This document shows positions 15,387 to 27,198 of a stretch of DNA of 64,000 nt, one piece after another. The DNA lies in the NCBI RefSeq assembly GCF_017599305.1, contig NZ_JAGFWR010000004.1, positions 1 through 64,000 of the forward strand. Reading direction: 5' to 3'. Numbering within the stretch: position 1 is the first letter of the stretch; the number at the start of each line of letters is the position of its first letter. A model generated the notes under the pieces. The model was not told the DNA's origin. It did not search any database and saw only the letters and a list, made by a program, of their open reading frames with translations. This DNA comes from Micromonospora antibiotica (GTDB lineage: Bacteria; Actinomycetota; Actinomycetes; Mycobacteriales; Micromonosporaceae). Made by a program: the position numbers and the translations under genes.

Positions 15387-17806
15387 TGCTGCGCCGATTC
15401 ACCCCGGTCCTGCTCACCCTGATCGTGGTGGCGCTCGGCGTCACCGCGTTGGCCGCCCGCCCCGAAAGCAGCCCACCCCGACGCACCGCCGACTTCGTGG
15501 TCCTCGCCGGGGTGGCCGGGCTGCGCTGGTCCGACGTCGACCCGCAGAGCACCCCGACGCTGTGGCGGATGGCCCAGCAGGGGTCCATCGGTTCGCTGTC
15601 GACCCGCTCCGCGCACCGCCCGACCTGCCCGGTGGACGGCTGGCTCACCCTCGGTGCGGGCAGCTACGCCGGCTGGAACGGCAGCCGGCAGCCCGGCGGC
15701 TGCCCGCCCGCCGCGGTGACCGTCGAGCAGCCCGACGGGATCGGCGCGAACCTCCCCAACCAGGAGAGCGTGGTCGCCTACAACGCCGACCGGCAACCCT
15801 GGGGCGCGGTTCCCGGTTCGCTGTCGGAGTCGGTGCGCTGCTCGGTGGCGGTCGGCCCGGGTGCCGCCGTCGCCGCCGCCCGTCCCTTCGGCCGCGTCGA
15901 CCGGTACGCCCCGGGACTGCCGGCCGACCCGGCCGGGCTGCTCGGCTCCTGCGTGCTGAGCATCGTCGACCTGGGCACGGTCAGCGGCACCGACCCGGCG
16001 GACCGGCGGGCGGACGCCCGGCGTGCCGACGAGGCGTTGGCGAAGGTGCTCGCCGCCCGGCCGCAACGGTCGTTGGTGCTGGTCGCCGGGGTGTCCGACA
16101 CCGAGACGCCGGCCCGGCTGCACGTCGTCGTCGCCGACGGCCCGGGCTGGGAGAACGGCTGGCTCACCTCCGCCAGCACCGGCCGGGAGGGTTACCTGCA
16201 ACTGGTCGACCTGGCGCCGACCGCGCTGGTCGCGCTGGGCCGGCCGATGCCGGAGCGGCTCTTCCTCGGCCGTCCCGCGGTGAAGGTCGACGGTCGCCCC
16301 GACGACCTGGCCGCCGCGATCAGCGCGCCGGCCGACGCCGACCGGGAGGCCGCCGCCCAGCGGGCCGTGGCCGGCTGGTTCTTCGCCCTGCTCGCCGCCG
16401 CCCAGGTCGTGCTGGCCGTCGCGGTGCTGCCGCTGCTGCGCCGGGCCCGCCGCCTCGCCGGCCCGCACAGCCCGCCGCCGGTGTCCCGCCGGATCGTGGC
16501 GACCGTGGAGTTGCTGCTGATCGCCGTCGCCCTGGCGGTGCCCGCGGCGTTGCTCGCCGACGCGGTGCCCTGGTGGCGGGGCGACCACGCCGGCGGCTAC
16601 TTCGCGCTGGTGACGGTCGCGTTGATCGTCGGCGGCACCGCCCTGGTCCGGTTCGCCCCCGGCCACGACCGCACCCTCGGCCCGCTCGGCGCGGTCGCCG
16701 GCCTCGCCACCCTGGTGGTCGGCGCGGACGTGCTCAGCGGGGCCCGGTTGCAGCTCAACGGGGTGGTCGGCTACTCCGCGCTGGAGGGCGGCCGGTTCTC
16801 CGGCCTCGGCACCGTGGGCCTGGGGGTGTTCCTCGCCGGTTCGTTGCTCAGCGCCGGTTGGCTCGCCCAGCGGGTCCGCCGGCAGTGGCGGCCGATGGTG
16901 GTGGTCGCGGTGGGCGGGTCGGCTGTGGTGGTCATCGGCAGCCCCTACCTGGGTGCGGACTCCATCGGCGCGATCGCGTTGACCGCCGGGGTGGCGGTCG
17001 CCGCCGCGATCAGCACCGGCGGCTGGCTGACCGTCAGCCGGCTGGTCTGGGCCACCATGGCCGGGTTGGCGTTGACCATCGGCTTCGCGGTGGTGGACCT
17101 GCGTCGGCCGGTGGAGGAGCGGGGCGCGTTGGGCCGGTTCCTGACCGCCCTGGGTGAGGGCACCGGCGGGTTGACCGTGCACCGGTCGAGCACGGCGAAC
17201 TTCCAGACGTTGGTGAACAGCCCGTTGACGGTGCTGGCGGTGGTCGGTCTGCTGCTGGTCTGGTTCGCGCTGCTCCAGCCCTGGGGTGGGCTGATGCGGT
17301 TGTTCGGCATCTACCCGGCGATCCGGGCGGCGCTGGCCGGTACGGCCCTGGCGGCGGTCATCGCCGGGCTGCTGGGGGGTGCCGCGCTGGACGTGGCCGG
17401 GGCGGCGGCGGCGCTGGTGGTGCCGATGGCGGCGCTGGCCTCGCTGCGGGTGCTCGACCACTCGACCGACCGCACCCTGCCCGGCACGGGTCACCCCGGC
17501 CCGGACGGCCCACCCGGTGCGGCCCCGACCGGCGGCACCCCCGACGGTGGGCGGCCCGACGACGGCGGGGAGGCGGCGGCCCGCGAGGGGGACGGCAAGG
17601 ACCTGCCCACCGCAGCGGTGACGCCGCCCGGCGGTGCCGGGGCGGACGGTCCGCGCGACGGTGCCGCCGACGCACCGGACGACACCTCCGGCACCCGACC
17701 GGTGGGGCGGGACGCGGCGACGGTGCCGACGGCGCGTACCCCCGGTGCGGTGGGTCCGGCCCGGACCTCGGCGGCGGCCGGCCGGTCCGCCGCCGGGGCG
17801 GGATAG
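15386..17806 (+). CDS. Large polytopic membrane protein with extracytoplasmic phosphatase-like domain
   Basis: An 806-aa protein. An N-terminal signal anchor (FTPVLLTLIVVALGVTALAA) is followed by an extracellular domain of ~310 residues: FVVLAGVAGLRWSDVD, STPTLWRMAQQGSIGSL and TCPVDGWLTLGAG resemble the start of alkaline-phosphatase/phosphodiesterase-superfamily domains, but metal ligands cannot all be recognised. About ten membrane segments follow (residues ~330-690), then a Pro/Gly/Asp-rich cytoplasmic tail of ~110 residues. The frame runs open far upstream inside the previous genes; ATG at 15386, overlapping the GT stop, is the start. Probably an envelope glycopolymer factor. Function is not established. 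Confidence 0.75.
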   Translation: MLRRFTPVLLTLIVVALGVTALAARPESSPPRRTADFVVLAGVAGLRWSDVDPQSTPTLWRMAQQGSIGSLSTRSAHRPTCPVDGWLTLGAGSYAGWNGSRQPGGCPPAAVTVEQPDGIGANLPNQESVVAYNADRQPWGAVPGSLSESVRCSVAVGPGAAVAAARPFGRVDRYAPGLPADPAGLLGSCVLSIVDLGTVSGTDPADRRADARRADEALAKVLAARPQRSLVLVAGVSDTETPARLHVVVADGPGWENGWLTSASTGREGYLQLVDLAPTALVALGRPMPERLFLGRPAVKVDGRPDDLAAAISAPADADREAAAQRAVAGWFFALLAAAQVVLAVAVLPLLRRARRLAGPHSPPPVSRRIVATVELLLIAVALAVPAALLADAVPWWRGDHAGGYFALVTVALIVGGTALVRFAPGHDRTLGPLGAVAGLATLVVGADVLSGARLQLNGVVGYSALEGGRFSGLGTVGLGVFLAGSLLSAGWLAQRVRRQWRPMVVVAVGGSAVVVIGSPYLGADSIGAIALTAGVAVAAAISTGGWLTVSRLVWATMAGLALTIGFAVVDLRRPVEERGALGRFLTALGEGTGGLTVHRSSTANFQTLVNSPLTVLAVVGLLLVWFALLQPWGGLMRLFGIYPAIRAALAGTALAAVIAGLLGGAALDVAGAAAALVVPMAALASLRVLDHSTDRTLPGTGHPGPDGPPGAAPTGGTPDGGRPDDGGEAAAREGDGKDLPTAAVTPPGGAGADGPRDGAADAPDDTSGTRPVGRDAATVPTARTPGAVGPARTSAAAGRSAAGAG

Positions 17807-17904
17807 CCCGAGGTCGGGTGCGACGCCAGGTAGCCCCGGGGGAGGTGTTACCGTGGAATCCCGTGGATCGCGTGATCACTTGATCGGCACGGCGGTTCGC
17901 ATGA

Positions 17905-20330
<2,426 letters not shown>

Positions 20331-20343
20331 TCCGGTACGCCGA

Positions 20344-20376
20344 CAGGGGCCGCCGCGGTACGCCGCGCGGCCCCTG
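20344..20376 (+). terminator. Rho-independent-like terminator after the NUDIX gene
   Basis: Perfect 10-bp stem (CAGGGGCCGC at 20344-20353 with GCGGCCCCTG at 20367-20376) 14 bases after the stop; it closes the pyrG-NUDIX transcript. Confidence 0.8.
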
Positions 20377-20715
20377 CGTCGTCCCCGCCGCCGGCCGGCG
20401 CGGGGGCCGGCCGGCGGGCGTGCACCCCATTGGTGCGGTGCGTCGCGCCGACGGGACACGGGGCGTCCGCAGGCGTTCCCGTCCGGCGGCCGGGGCCGGG
20501 CGGTGCGACGATGGGGGGTACGCCGAACGGCAGGCCCGCGCGGTATGCCTGACACACCGTCAGGTGGACCGGGCACCGGTTGGCACTGTGCCGTCCGTCG
20601 CAGGAGGACGGCCCGCCTAGACTGCCGCCGGCGGGACCGGTGAACCGCGTCGGCAACGGAGCCGGCGGGGCACCGCGCAGGCCGGGGTGCGGCACCCCGG
20701 AGAAGGGTGTCTCAC
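20377..20715 (+). other. Intergenic region upstream of ald, no gene seen
   Basis: About 340 bases of GC-rich DNA between the terminator and ald. No coding frame is convincing. It probably carries the ald promoter and regulator site; in many bacteria ald is controlled by an Lrp/AldR regulator, but no aldR gene is adjacent here and no operator could be assigned. Confidence 0.5.
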
Positions 20716-21831
20716 GTGAAGGTCGGAATCCCCCGCGAGGTCAAGAACCACGAGTACCGGGTGGCGATCACGCCGGCAGGCGTCAACGAGTTCGTCCGTC
20801 ACGGTCACCAGGTCTTCGTCGAGGCCGGCGCCGGTGTCGGCTCCAGCCTCACCGACGACGAGTTCGTCGCCGCCGGGGCCACCATCCTCGGCACGGCCGA
20901 CGAGGTGTGGGACACCGCCGAGCTGGTGCTCAAGGTCAAGGAACCGATCGCCGAGGAGTACCACCGGATGCGCGCCGGGCAGGTGCTCTTCACCTACCTG
21001 CACCTGGCCGCCTCCAAGGAGTGCACCGACGCGCTGGTCGACCGGCAGGTCACCGGCATCGCGTACGAGACCGTCGAGCTGCCCGACCGGTCGCTGCCGC
21101 TGCTCGCCCCGATGTCCGAGGTGGCCGGTCGGCTCGCCCCGCAGGTCGGCGCGTACCACCTCCAGCGGCAGGGCGGCGGCCGGGGCATCCTGATGGGCGG
21201 CGTCTCCGGGGTGTACGCGGCGAAGACCGTGGTCGTCGGCGCGGGCGTGTCCGGCATGAACGCCGCCGCCATCGCGCTGGGCCTGCAGGCCGAGGTGCTG
21301 CTGCTGGACATGAACGTGGCCCGGTTGCGGCAGGCCGACGCCATCTACCGGGGCCACCTGCAGACGGTCGCCTCCAACGCGTACGAGATCGAGCGGGCGG
21401 TGCTCGACGCGGACCTGGTCATCGGCGCGGTCCTCGTCCCGGGCGCGAAGGCCCCCACGTTGATCTCCAACGAGCTGGTGTCCCGGATGAAGCCGGGCAG
21501 CGTGCTGGTCGACATCTCCATCGACCAGGGTGGCTGCTTCGAGGACTCCCGCCCGACCACGCACGCCGAACCGACCTACCAGGTGCACGACTCGATCTTC
21601 TACTGCGTGGCGAACATGCCCGGCGCGGTGCCGCACACCAGCACGTACGCGCTGACCAACGTCACCCTGCCGTACGCCCTGGAGTTGGCCGACCGGGGCT
21701 GGCGTGACGCGTTGCGCCGTGACCCCGCCCTGGCGTCGGGCCTGAACACCCACGACGGTCAGGTGGTCTACGGCCCGGTCGCCGAGGCGCACGGCATGGC
21801 CACCCTCCCGCTGGCCGAGGTGCTGGCCTGA
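20716..21831 (+). CDS. ald: Alanine dehydrogenase
   Basis: A 371-aa NAD-dependent enzyme interconverting L-alanine with pyruvate and ammonia. It starts [23 protein letters not shown]; the GTG at 20716 fits the AGAAGG site 9 bases upstream, whereas GTG at 20707 would touch it. The Rossmann motif is [13 protein letters not shown], and the pyruvate/alanine-site elements include KVKEP and YLHLAA. The [16 protein letters not shown] segment is a strong family signature. It stands between the NUDIX gene and xerD, which I recall as direct neighbours in M. tuberculosis (Rv1700-Rv1701). Confidence 0.96.
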   Translation: MKVGIPREVKNHEYRVAITPAGVNEFVRHGHQVFVEAGAGVGSSLTDDEFVAAGATILGTADEVWDTAELVLKVKEPIAEEYHRMRAGQVLFTYLHLAASKECTDALVDRQVTGIAYETVELPDRSLPLLAPMSEVAGRLAPQVGAYHLQRQGGGRGILMGGVSGVYAAKTVVVGAGVSGMNAAAIALGLQAEVLLLDMNVARLRQADAIYRGHLQTVASNAYEIERAVLDADLVIGAVLVPGAKAPTLISNELVSRMKPGSVLVDISIDQGGCFEDSRPTTHAEPTYQVHDSIFYCVANMPGAVPHTSTYALTNVTLPYALELADRGWRDALRRDPALASGLNTHDGQVVYGPVAEAHGMATLPLAEVLA

Positions 21832-21863
21832 CCGACGAGCCGCACGACCCGGCACCCGGCGGC

Positions 21864-22904
21864 GTGTCCCGCGCGGCCGGGCGAGGGGTGCGTGGGACGG
21901 CACCCGACGGGGCCGGGGCGGGTGCGGAACCCGCGCCGGCCCTGCGTCGGGTGGTGCGCGGCTACCTCGACCACCTCACCGTGGAGCGCGGCCTGTCGGC
22001 GAACACCCTCACCTCGTACCGTCGGGATCTGGAGCGTTACCTGGGCACCCTGGCCGCCGCCGGGGTGACCGACCTGGCGTCGGTCGGCACCGGGCAGGTC
22101 GAGGCGCACCTGGCCCGGCTGCGCGCCGGCGACGACGACCACCCGCCGCTGGCGGTGACCTCGGCGGCGCGGGCCGCGTCCGCCGTGCGCGGGCTGCACC
22201 GCTTCGCCGTCCGGGAGGGGTTGGCCGGGGCGGACCCCAGCCGGGACGTCCGCCCGCCGCCCGCGGCCCGCCGGTTGCCCCGGGCGCTGCCGGTCGACGA
22301 CGTGGCCCGGCTGCTGGAGACCGCCGGCCCGGTCACCGCCACCGGCGACGGGGCGGCCCTCGCGCTGCGTGACCGGGCGCTGCTGGAGTTCCTGTACGGC
22401 ACCGGCGCGCGGATCTCCGAGGCGGTCGGTGCCGCCGTCGACGACCTGGACGTCGACGAGGGCACCGCCCTGCTGCGCGGCAAGGGCGGCCGGACCCGGC
22501 TGGTGCCGATCGGCGGGTACGCCGTCGAGGCGCTGCGGGCCTACCTGGTGCGGGCCCGGCCGGGCCTGGTCGCCGCCGGTCGGGGCACCCCGACGGTCTT
22601 CGTCAACGCCCGGGGCGGGCCGTTGACCCGGCAGGGCGCGTGGACGGTGCTGCGGCGCGTTGCCGGGCGGGCCGGGCTGCCGGTGGACGGACCGCACGCG
22701 GTCTCCCCGCACACCCTGCGCCACTCCTACGCCACCCACCTGCTCGACGGCGGCGCCGACGTGCGGGTGGTGCAGGAACTGCTCGGCCACGCCTCGGTGA
22801 CCACCACCCAGGTGTACACGTTGGTCACGGTGCAACGGCTGCGCGAGGTGTACGCCACGACCCACCCCCGGGCCCGGGACGCGGACCCGCCGTCGGGCCG
22901 CTGA
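21864..22904 (+). CDS. xerD: Site-specific tyrosine recombinase XerD
   Basis: About 346 aa from the first GTG; GTG at 21891 or 21951 are alternatives, as the first ~30 residues are low complexity. The N-terminal SAM-like domain ([27 protein letters not shown]) is followed by the catalytic domain with R in GTGARISE, H-x-x-R in [15 protein letters not shown] in [14 protein letters not shown] and the nucleophile Tyr in that segment. XerD resolves chromosome dimers at dif with XerC. Position beside parA-scpAB fits its role in segregation. This is a core gene and not a mobile-element integrase. Confidence 0.93.
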   Translation: MSRAAGRGVRGTAPDGAGAGAEPAPALRRVVRGYLDHLTVERGLSANTLTSYRRDLERYLGTLAAAGVTDLASVGTGQVEAHLARLRAGDDDHPPLAVTSAARAASAVRGLHRFAVREGLAGADPSRDVRPPPAARRLPRALPVDDVARLLETAGPVTATGDGAALALRDRALLEFLYGTGARISEAVGAAVDDLDVDEGTALLRGKGGRTRLVPIGGYAVEALRAYLVRARPGLVAAGRGTPTVFVNARGGPLTRQGAWTVLRRVAGRAGLPVDGPHAVSPHTLRHSYATHLLDGGADVRVVQELLGHASVTTTQVYTLVTVQRLREVYATTHPRARDADPPSGR

Positions 22905-23076
22905 CCGGCCGCTACGCCCGACACGCCGGACCGGTGCCGAACGCGCTGGTCGTCGGTGGCGTAGAGTCGGCATCGGCGCGGACCTCCTGGAGCGACAACC
23001 GGGGTGCGCAGCGGCGCCGCGAAGGACGTCGGACAGCTCCGATGCCGGGTGGTCGTCGGGAGGGGGCAACGAGGAC

Positions 23077-24000
23077 ATGGCTGGCAACGGTGATCGTGCC
23101 GACGCCTGGACGTCGGAGCTCCGTGAGCAGCAGGCGTCACTCGGCGCCGACCTTGGTCCGGCCGACCCGGCCGCCTACACGATGCGCAAGCCGATCCCCG
23201 AGCCGATGCCCACCGACCGGCACGGCCCGGCCCGGATCATCGCGATGGCCAACCAGAAGGGTGGGGTGGGCAAGACCACCACCACCATCAACCTGGGTGC
23301 TGCCCTGGCCGAGTACGGCCGCAAGGTGCTGCTTGTCGACTTCGACCCGCAGGGCGCGCTGTCGGTGGGTCTCGGCGTCAACCCGCACAACCTCGACCTG
23401 TCGGTCTACAACCTGCTCATGCAGGACGACGTGATGGCCGAGGACGTCCTGATCAAGACGGATGTGGCCGGCCTGCACATCCTGCCCGCCAACATCGACC
23501 TCTCCGCCGCCGAGATCCAGCTGGTCAACGAGGTCGCCCGGGAGATGGCCCTGGCCCGGGTGCTGCGCAACGTGCGCAAGGAGTACGACTACATCCTGAT
23601 CGACTGCCAGCCCTCGCTGGGCCTGCTGGCGATCAACGCGCTGACCGTCGCGCACGGGGTGCTCATCCCGCTCGAATGCGAGTTCTTCAGCCTGCGCGGG
23701 GTGGCGCTGCTGCTGGACACCATCGACAAGGTGCGTGAGCGGCTCAACTTCGACCTGGAACTCGAAGGCATCCTCGCCACCATGTACGACAGCCGCACCA
23801 CCCACTGCCGGCAGGTGCTCCAGCGGGTGGTCGAGGCGTTCGGCGACAAGGTCTACCAGACGGTCATCACCAAGACGGTGAAGTTCCCCGAGTCCACGGT
23901 GGCCGGTGCCCCGATCACGACGCTCGACCCGGCCTCCTCGGGGGCCCGCAACTACCGGCAGTTGGCCCGTGAGGTGATCGCGGCCCAGGCCGACCGGTAG
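23077..24000 (+). CDS. ParA/Soj-family ATPase
   Basis: A 307-aa protein with a ~50-residue N-terminal extension and deviant Walker A NQKGGVGKTTTT, then LLVDFDPQGALSVGLG and YDYILIDCQPSLGLLAINAL. It belongs to the ParA group found upstream of scpA in actinobacteria (Rv1708). No parB and no parS site lies next to it, so it is not the main chromosomal ParAB pair. It probably helps organise the nucleoid with ScpAB. ATG start, 76 bases before scpA. Confidence 0.88.
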   Translation: MAGNGDRADAWTSELREQQASLGADLGPADPAAYTMRKPIPEPMPTDRHGPARIIAMANQKGGVGKTTTTINLGAALAEYGRKVLLVDFDPQGALSVGLGVNPHNLDLSVYNLLMQDDVMAEDVLIKTDVAGLHILPANIDLSAAEIQLVNEVAREMALARVLRNVRKEYDYILIDCQPSLGLLAINALTVAHGVLIPLECEFFSLRGVALLLDTIDKVRERLNFDLELEGILATMYDSRTTHCRQVLQRVVEAFGDKVYQTVITKTVKFPESTVAGAPITTLDPASSGARNYRQLAREVIAAQADR

Positions 24001-24047
24001 GTCGGGGTGCACCCTCGGGCGTCCCGGACGGCGACGACGTCCGGGAC

Positions 24048-25211
24048 GTGGACTACGGTCGTCCGGTGACCGCGCCACCGCTGGATCCGCCGACGGCCCC
24101 GCAGCAGCCGCCCGTGCTGGCTGCCGAGGTCGCCGCCGACCCGGCGGGGGTGCCGCAGGCCGGGCAGAGCGCCGGCTTCACCGTCCGGCTGGCGAACTTC
24201 ACCGGCCCGTTCGACCTGCTGCTGCAACTGATCAGCAAGCACAAGCTGGACGTCACCGAGGTGGCCCTGCACACCGTCACCGACGAGTTCATCGCCTACA
24301 TCCGCGCCATGGGCGACGAGTGGGACCTCGACGAGACCAGCGAGTTCCTGCTCATCGCCGCCACCCTGCTCGACCTGAAAGCGGCCCGGCTGCTGCCCTC
24401 GGCCGAGGTGGAGGACGAGGAGGACCTCGCCCTGCTGGAGGCGCGGGACCTGCTCTTCGCCCGGCTGTTGCAGTACAAGGCGTACAAGGAGGCGGCGGCG
24501 CACATCGCCGAACTGGAGGCGGTCGGCGGGCGACGCTACCCCCGCGCGGTCACCCTGGAGGCCCGCTACGCCGACGCCCTGCCCGACCTGGTGCTCGGCG
24601 TCGGCCCGGAGCGGCTGCTGCGGCTGGCGGTGCGGGCGATGACCCCGAAGCCGGTGCCCGAGGTCTCCATCGCGCACGTGCACCTGGTCCGGGTCAGCGT
24701 CCGGGAGCACGCGACGATCCTCGCCGAACGGCTGCGCCGGGCCGGTATCGCCACCTTCACCCTGCTCTGCGCGGACTGCGAGATCACCCTGGAGGTGGTG
24801 GCCCGCTTCCTGGCCCTGCTGGAGCTGTACCGGGAGGGGCTGGTGGCGTTCGTCCAGGAGGAGGCCCTGGAGGAGCTGACCGTACGCTGGACCGGTCCCG
24901 CCGACGGCGACGCCGATCTGCACGTCGACGAGTACGCCGGCACCCCCGCCGACGCCGACGACACTGGTCCCGCCCCGGGCGGATCCGCCGCCCCGGCGGC
25001 TGTCCCGGACGGCCCCACCGATCCGGGCCCCACCGGTCCGGGCCCCACCGGTCCGGGCCCCACCGGTCCGGGCCCCACCGGTCCGGGCCCCACCGGTCCG
25101 GGCCCCACCGGTCCGGGCCCCACCGGTCCGGGCCCCACCGGTCCGGGGTCCGCCGGCCCGGGGTCCGCCGGCCCGGCGGGCGAAGCCGCGACGACGCAGG
25201 AGACGCGATGA
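24048..25211 (+). CDS. scpA: Segregation and condensation protein A
   Basis: About 387 aa (GTG at 24048; GTG at 24066 is an alternative). The kleisin N-terminal part, FTVRLANFTGPFDLLLQLI followed by LDVTEVALHTVTDEFI, binds the SMC neck. A middle helical part contains SEFLLIAATLLDLKAARLLP, and the C-terminal winged helix includes FTLLCADCEITLEVVARFLALLELYREG. ScpA bridges the SMC heads in the condensin complex. The last ~100 residues are a disordered extension ending in eight GPTGP units, unusual for the family. Confidence 0.94.
   Translation: MDYGRPVTAPPLDPPTAPQQPPVLAAEVAADPAGVPQAGQSAGFTVRLANFTGPFDLLLQLISKHKLDVTEVALHTVTDEFIAYIRAMGDEWDLDETSEFLLIAATLLDLKAARLLPSAEVEDEEDLALLEARDLLFARLLQYKAYKEAAAHIAELEAVGGRRYPRAVTLEARYADALPDLVLGVGPERLLRLAVRAMTPKPVPEVSIAHVHLVRVSVREHATILAERLRRAGIATFTLLCADCEITLEVVARFLALLELYREGLVAFVQEEALEELTVRWTGPADGDADLHVDEYAGTPADADDTGPAPGGSAAPAAVPDGPTDPGPTGPGPTGPGPTGPGPTGPGPTGPGPTGPGPTGPGPTGPGSAGPGSAGPAGEAATTQETR
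25024..25143 (+). repeat. 15-bp tandem repeat, eight copies (GPTGP coding)
   Basis: CCGGGCCCCACCGGT repeats with no visible change eight times in the 3' part of scpA, each copy encoding Gly-Pro-Thr-Gly-Pro. Each unit contains a palindromic GGGCCC. In-frame copy-number change would only lengthen or shorten the disordered tail. Confidence 0.93.
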
Positions 25212-26248
25212 GCGACGAGGAGCGCCAGGACTCCCTGGCCGATCAGGCCGCGGCCTGGATCCCCCCGTGGGAGCGCCCCACCGCCCGGCAGCAGCCCGCG
25301 CCCGCCCCGACCGGCACCGACAGCGAGGCGGACGCGGCACCACCCGCCGATCCGGGTGCTCCGCCGACGGAGGCGGTGTCCGCAGACCCCACCGCCCCGA
25401 CGGCTCCCGGAGCCGCTGGCGAACCGGCGGCTCCCGCAGCCCCTGCTGAACCGGTGGCTCCCGCAGCCCCGGCTGAGCCGGTGGTTTCCGGAGCCCCGGC
25501 TGAGCCGGCTGTTCCCGGAGCCCCGGCTGAACCGGCATCAGCGGACGGGACCGGTGCGGGTGGGGTCGGTGCGGTCGGGGCTGGTCTCGGCTCGGGCCCG
25601 GACGCCGCGGCGGCGGGGGAGCGGGACCCGGTGGGCGTGCCGAAGCGGCGGCCGGCGGGACGGCGGCGGGCGGCTGTCGCGCCGCCACCGGCACCCGAAC
25701 TCGACGACGCGGAGCTGCGCGGCGCACTGGAGGCCATCCTTCTCGTGGTCGACGAGCCGGTCAGCGAGCTGGTGCTCGCCCAGGTGCTGGAACAGTCCCC
25801 GGAGCGGATCGGACCGGTGCTCGACGACATCGCCGCCGGCTACACCGCCGCCGGGCACGGCTTCGAGCTGCGCCGGGCGGCCGGGGGCTGGCGGCTCTAC
25901 ACCCGGCCGGAATACGCGGCCCACGTCGAGCGGTTCGTCCTGGACGGGCAGTCGGTACGGTTGACCCAGGCCGCGCTGGAGACGCTCGCGGTGATCGCCT
26001 ACAAGCAACCGGTGACCCGGGGTCGGGTCTCGGCCATCCGGGGTGTCAACTGCGACGGGGTGCTCCGTACCCTGGTCTCCCGAGGGTTGGTCGAGGAGTG
26101 CGGCGCCGAACCGGACAGTGGGGCGTTCCTCTACCGGACCACCACGATGTTCCTGGAGAAGCTGGGCCTGGACTCGGTCGCCGACCTGCCCCCGCTCGCC
26201 CCGTTCCTCCCCGACGACGTAGAAGAGCTTGCCGATGCCACGCGATGA
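25208..26248 (+). CDS. scpB: Segregation and condensation protein B
   Basis: A 346-aa protein. The first ~160 residues are a disordered Ala/Pro linker with APAEPVAPAAPAEPVV-type repeats; the conserved winged-helix ScpB core follows (ELDDAELRGALEAILLVVDEPVSELVLAQVL, then LTQAALETLAVIAYKQPVTRGRVSAIRGVNCDGVLRTLVSRGLV). ScpB dimers bind ScpA in the SMC complex. ATG overlaps the scpA stop (ATGA). The extension doubles the usual ~180-aa length. Confidence 0.94.
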   Translation: MSDEERQDSLADQAAAWIPPWERPTARQQPAPAPTGTDSEADAAPPADPGAPPTEAVSADPTAPTAPGAAGEPAAPAAPAEPVAPAAPAEPVVSGAPAEPAVPGAPAEPASADGTGAGGVGAVGAGLGSGPDAAAAGERDPVGVPKRRPAGRRRAAVAPPPAPELDDAELRGALEAILLVVDEPVSELVLAQVLEQSPERIGPVLDDIAAGYTAAGHGFELRRAAGGWRLYTRPEYAAHVERFVLDGQSVRLTQAALETLAVIAYKQPVTRGRVSAIRGVNCDGVLRTLVSRGLVEECGAEPDSGAFLYRTTTMFLEKLGLDSVADLPPLAPFLPDDVEELADATR

Positions 26249-27005
26249 CCGTTCCCCCAAGCCCGACGCCCCCGTGTACGAGGGTGCCGAACGCCTCCAG
26301 AAGGTGCTCGCCGCCGCCGGTGTCGGGTCCCGACGTGCCTGCGAAGATCTGATCTTCCGGCGTCGGGTGACCGTGGACGGCCGGGTCGCCCACCTCGGCG
26401 ACAAGGTCGACCCCGCCACCGCCGTGATCCACGTCGACGGGGAACGCCTCCAGGCCGACAACCGCCTGGTCTACGTGGCGATGAACAAGCCGCGCGGGGT
26501 GGTCACCACCATGTCGGACAACAAGGGCCGCAACGAGTTGGCCGAGTTCATCGGCAACCGGGTCGAGCAGCGGGTCTACCACGTCGGGCGGCTCGACGCC
26601 GACAGTGAGGGCCTGCTGCTGCTCACCAACGACGGGACCCTCACCCACAAGCTGATGCACCCGTCGTACCAGGTGCTCAAGACCTACCTGGCCGAGGTGG
26701 CCGGGCCGATCCCGCGTAACCTCGGCAAGCGGCTGCTGGCCGGGGTCGAGCTGGAGGACGGGCCGGTGAAGGTCGACTCGTTCAAGGTGGTGGACACCCT
26801 GGGTAAAACCGCCCAGGTGGAGCTGAGCCTGCACGAGGGGCGCAAGCACATCGTCCGGCGGCTGCTGGCCGAGGTCGGGCACCCGGTGTCCCGGCTGGTG
26901 CGTACCTCGATCGGTCCGATCAAGCTCGGTGACCTGCGCACCGGGCGGATCCGGCGGCTGACCAACGCGGAGGTCGCCGCCCTGTTCAAGGCCGTGGGTG
27001 ACTGA
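26235..27005 (+). CDS. rluB: 23S rRNA pseudouridine synthase RluB
   Basis: A 256-aa enzyme of the RsuA/RluB family. The N-terminal S4 domain (ERLQKVLAAAGVGSRRACEDLI) is followed by the catalytic domain with MNKPRGVVTT and the catalytic aspartate in VGRLDADSEGLLLLTNDG. EGRKHIVRRLLAEVGHPVSRLVR is a family signature. Start is ATG at 26235 with GAAGAG 7 bases upstream; it overlaps the scpB 3' end by 14 bases. Confidence 0.94.
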   Translation: MPRDDRSPKPDAPVYEGAERLQKVLAAAGVGSRRACEDLIFRRRVTVDGRVAHLGDKVDPATAVIHVDGERLQADNRLVYVAMNKPRGVVTTMSDNKGRNELAEFIGNRVEQRVYHVGRLDADSEGLLLLTNDGTLTHKLMHPSYQVLKTYLAEVAGPIPRNLGKRLLAGVELEDGPVKVDSFKVVDTLGKTAQVELSLHEGRKHIVRRLLAEVGHPVSRLVRTSIGPIKLGDLRTGRIRRLTNAEVAALFKAVGD

Positions 27006-27198
27006 CCGGAGTCGCAGCGGGTACGTGTGCCGGTAGGCTTCCCCGCGGCCCAACGGGCCGACGGGTGGCGTGCGTCGCCCCCGACGGCGGCGCGCGTGGC
27101 CGACCCGCGAGGCGCGGGATGATGGACGACGATGGACGACCGCTCAACGGCACCGGAGGAACCGGTGACCCGCGAGGTACGGGCTGAGGAGGACAACG

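Noticed and set aside
21864-22904. xerD as a mobile-element integrase
   Set aside because: It lies inside the conserved core order near parA-scpAB and has the XerD signatures; no element genes or tRNA are next to it.
23077-24000. Chromosomal ParAB partition locus
   Set aside because: No parB gene and no TGTTTCACGTGAAACA-type parS site nearby; this is the scpA-linked ParA paralogue.
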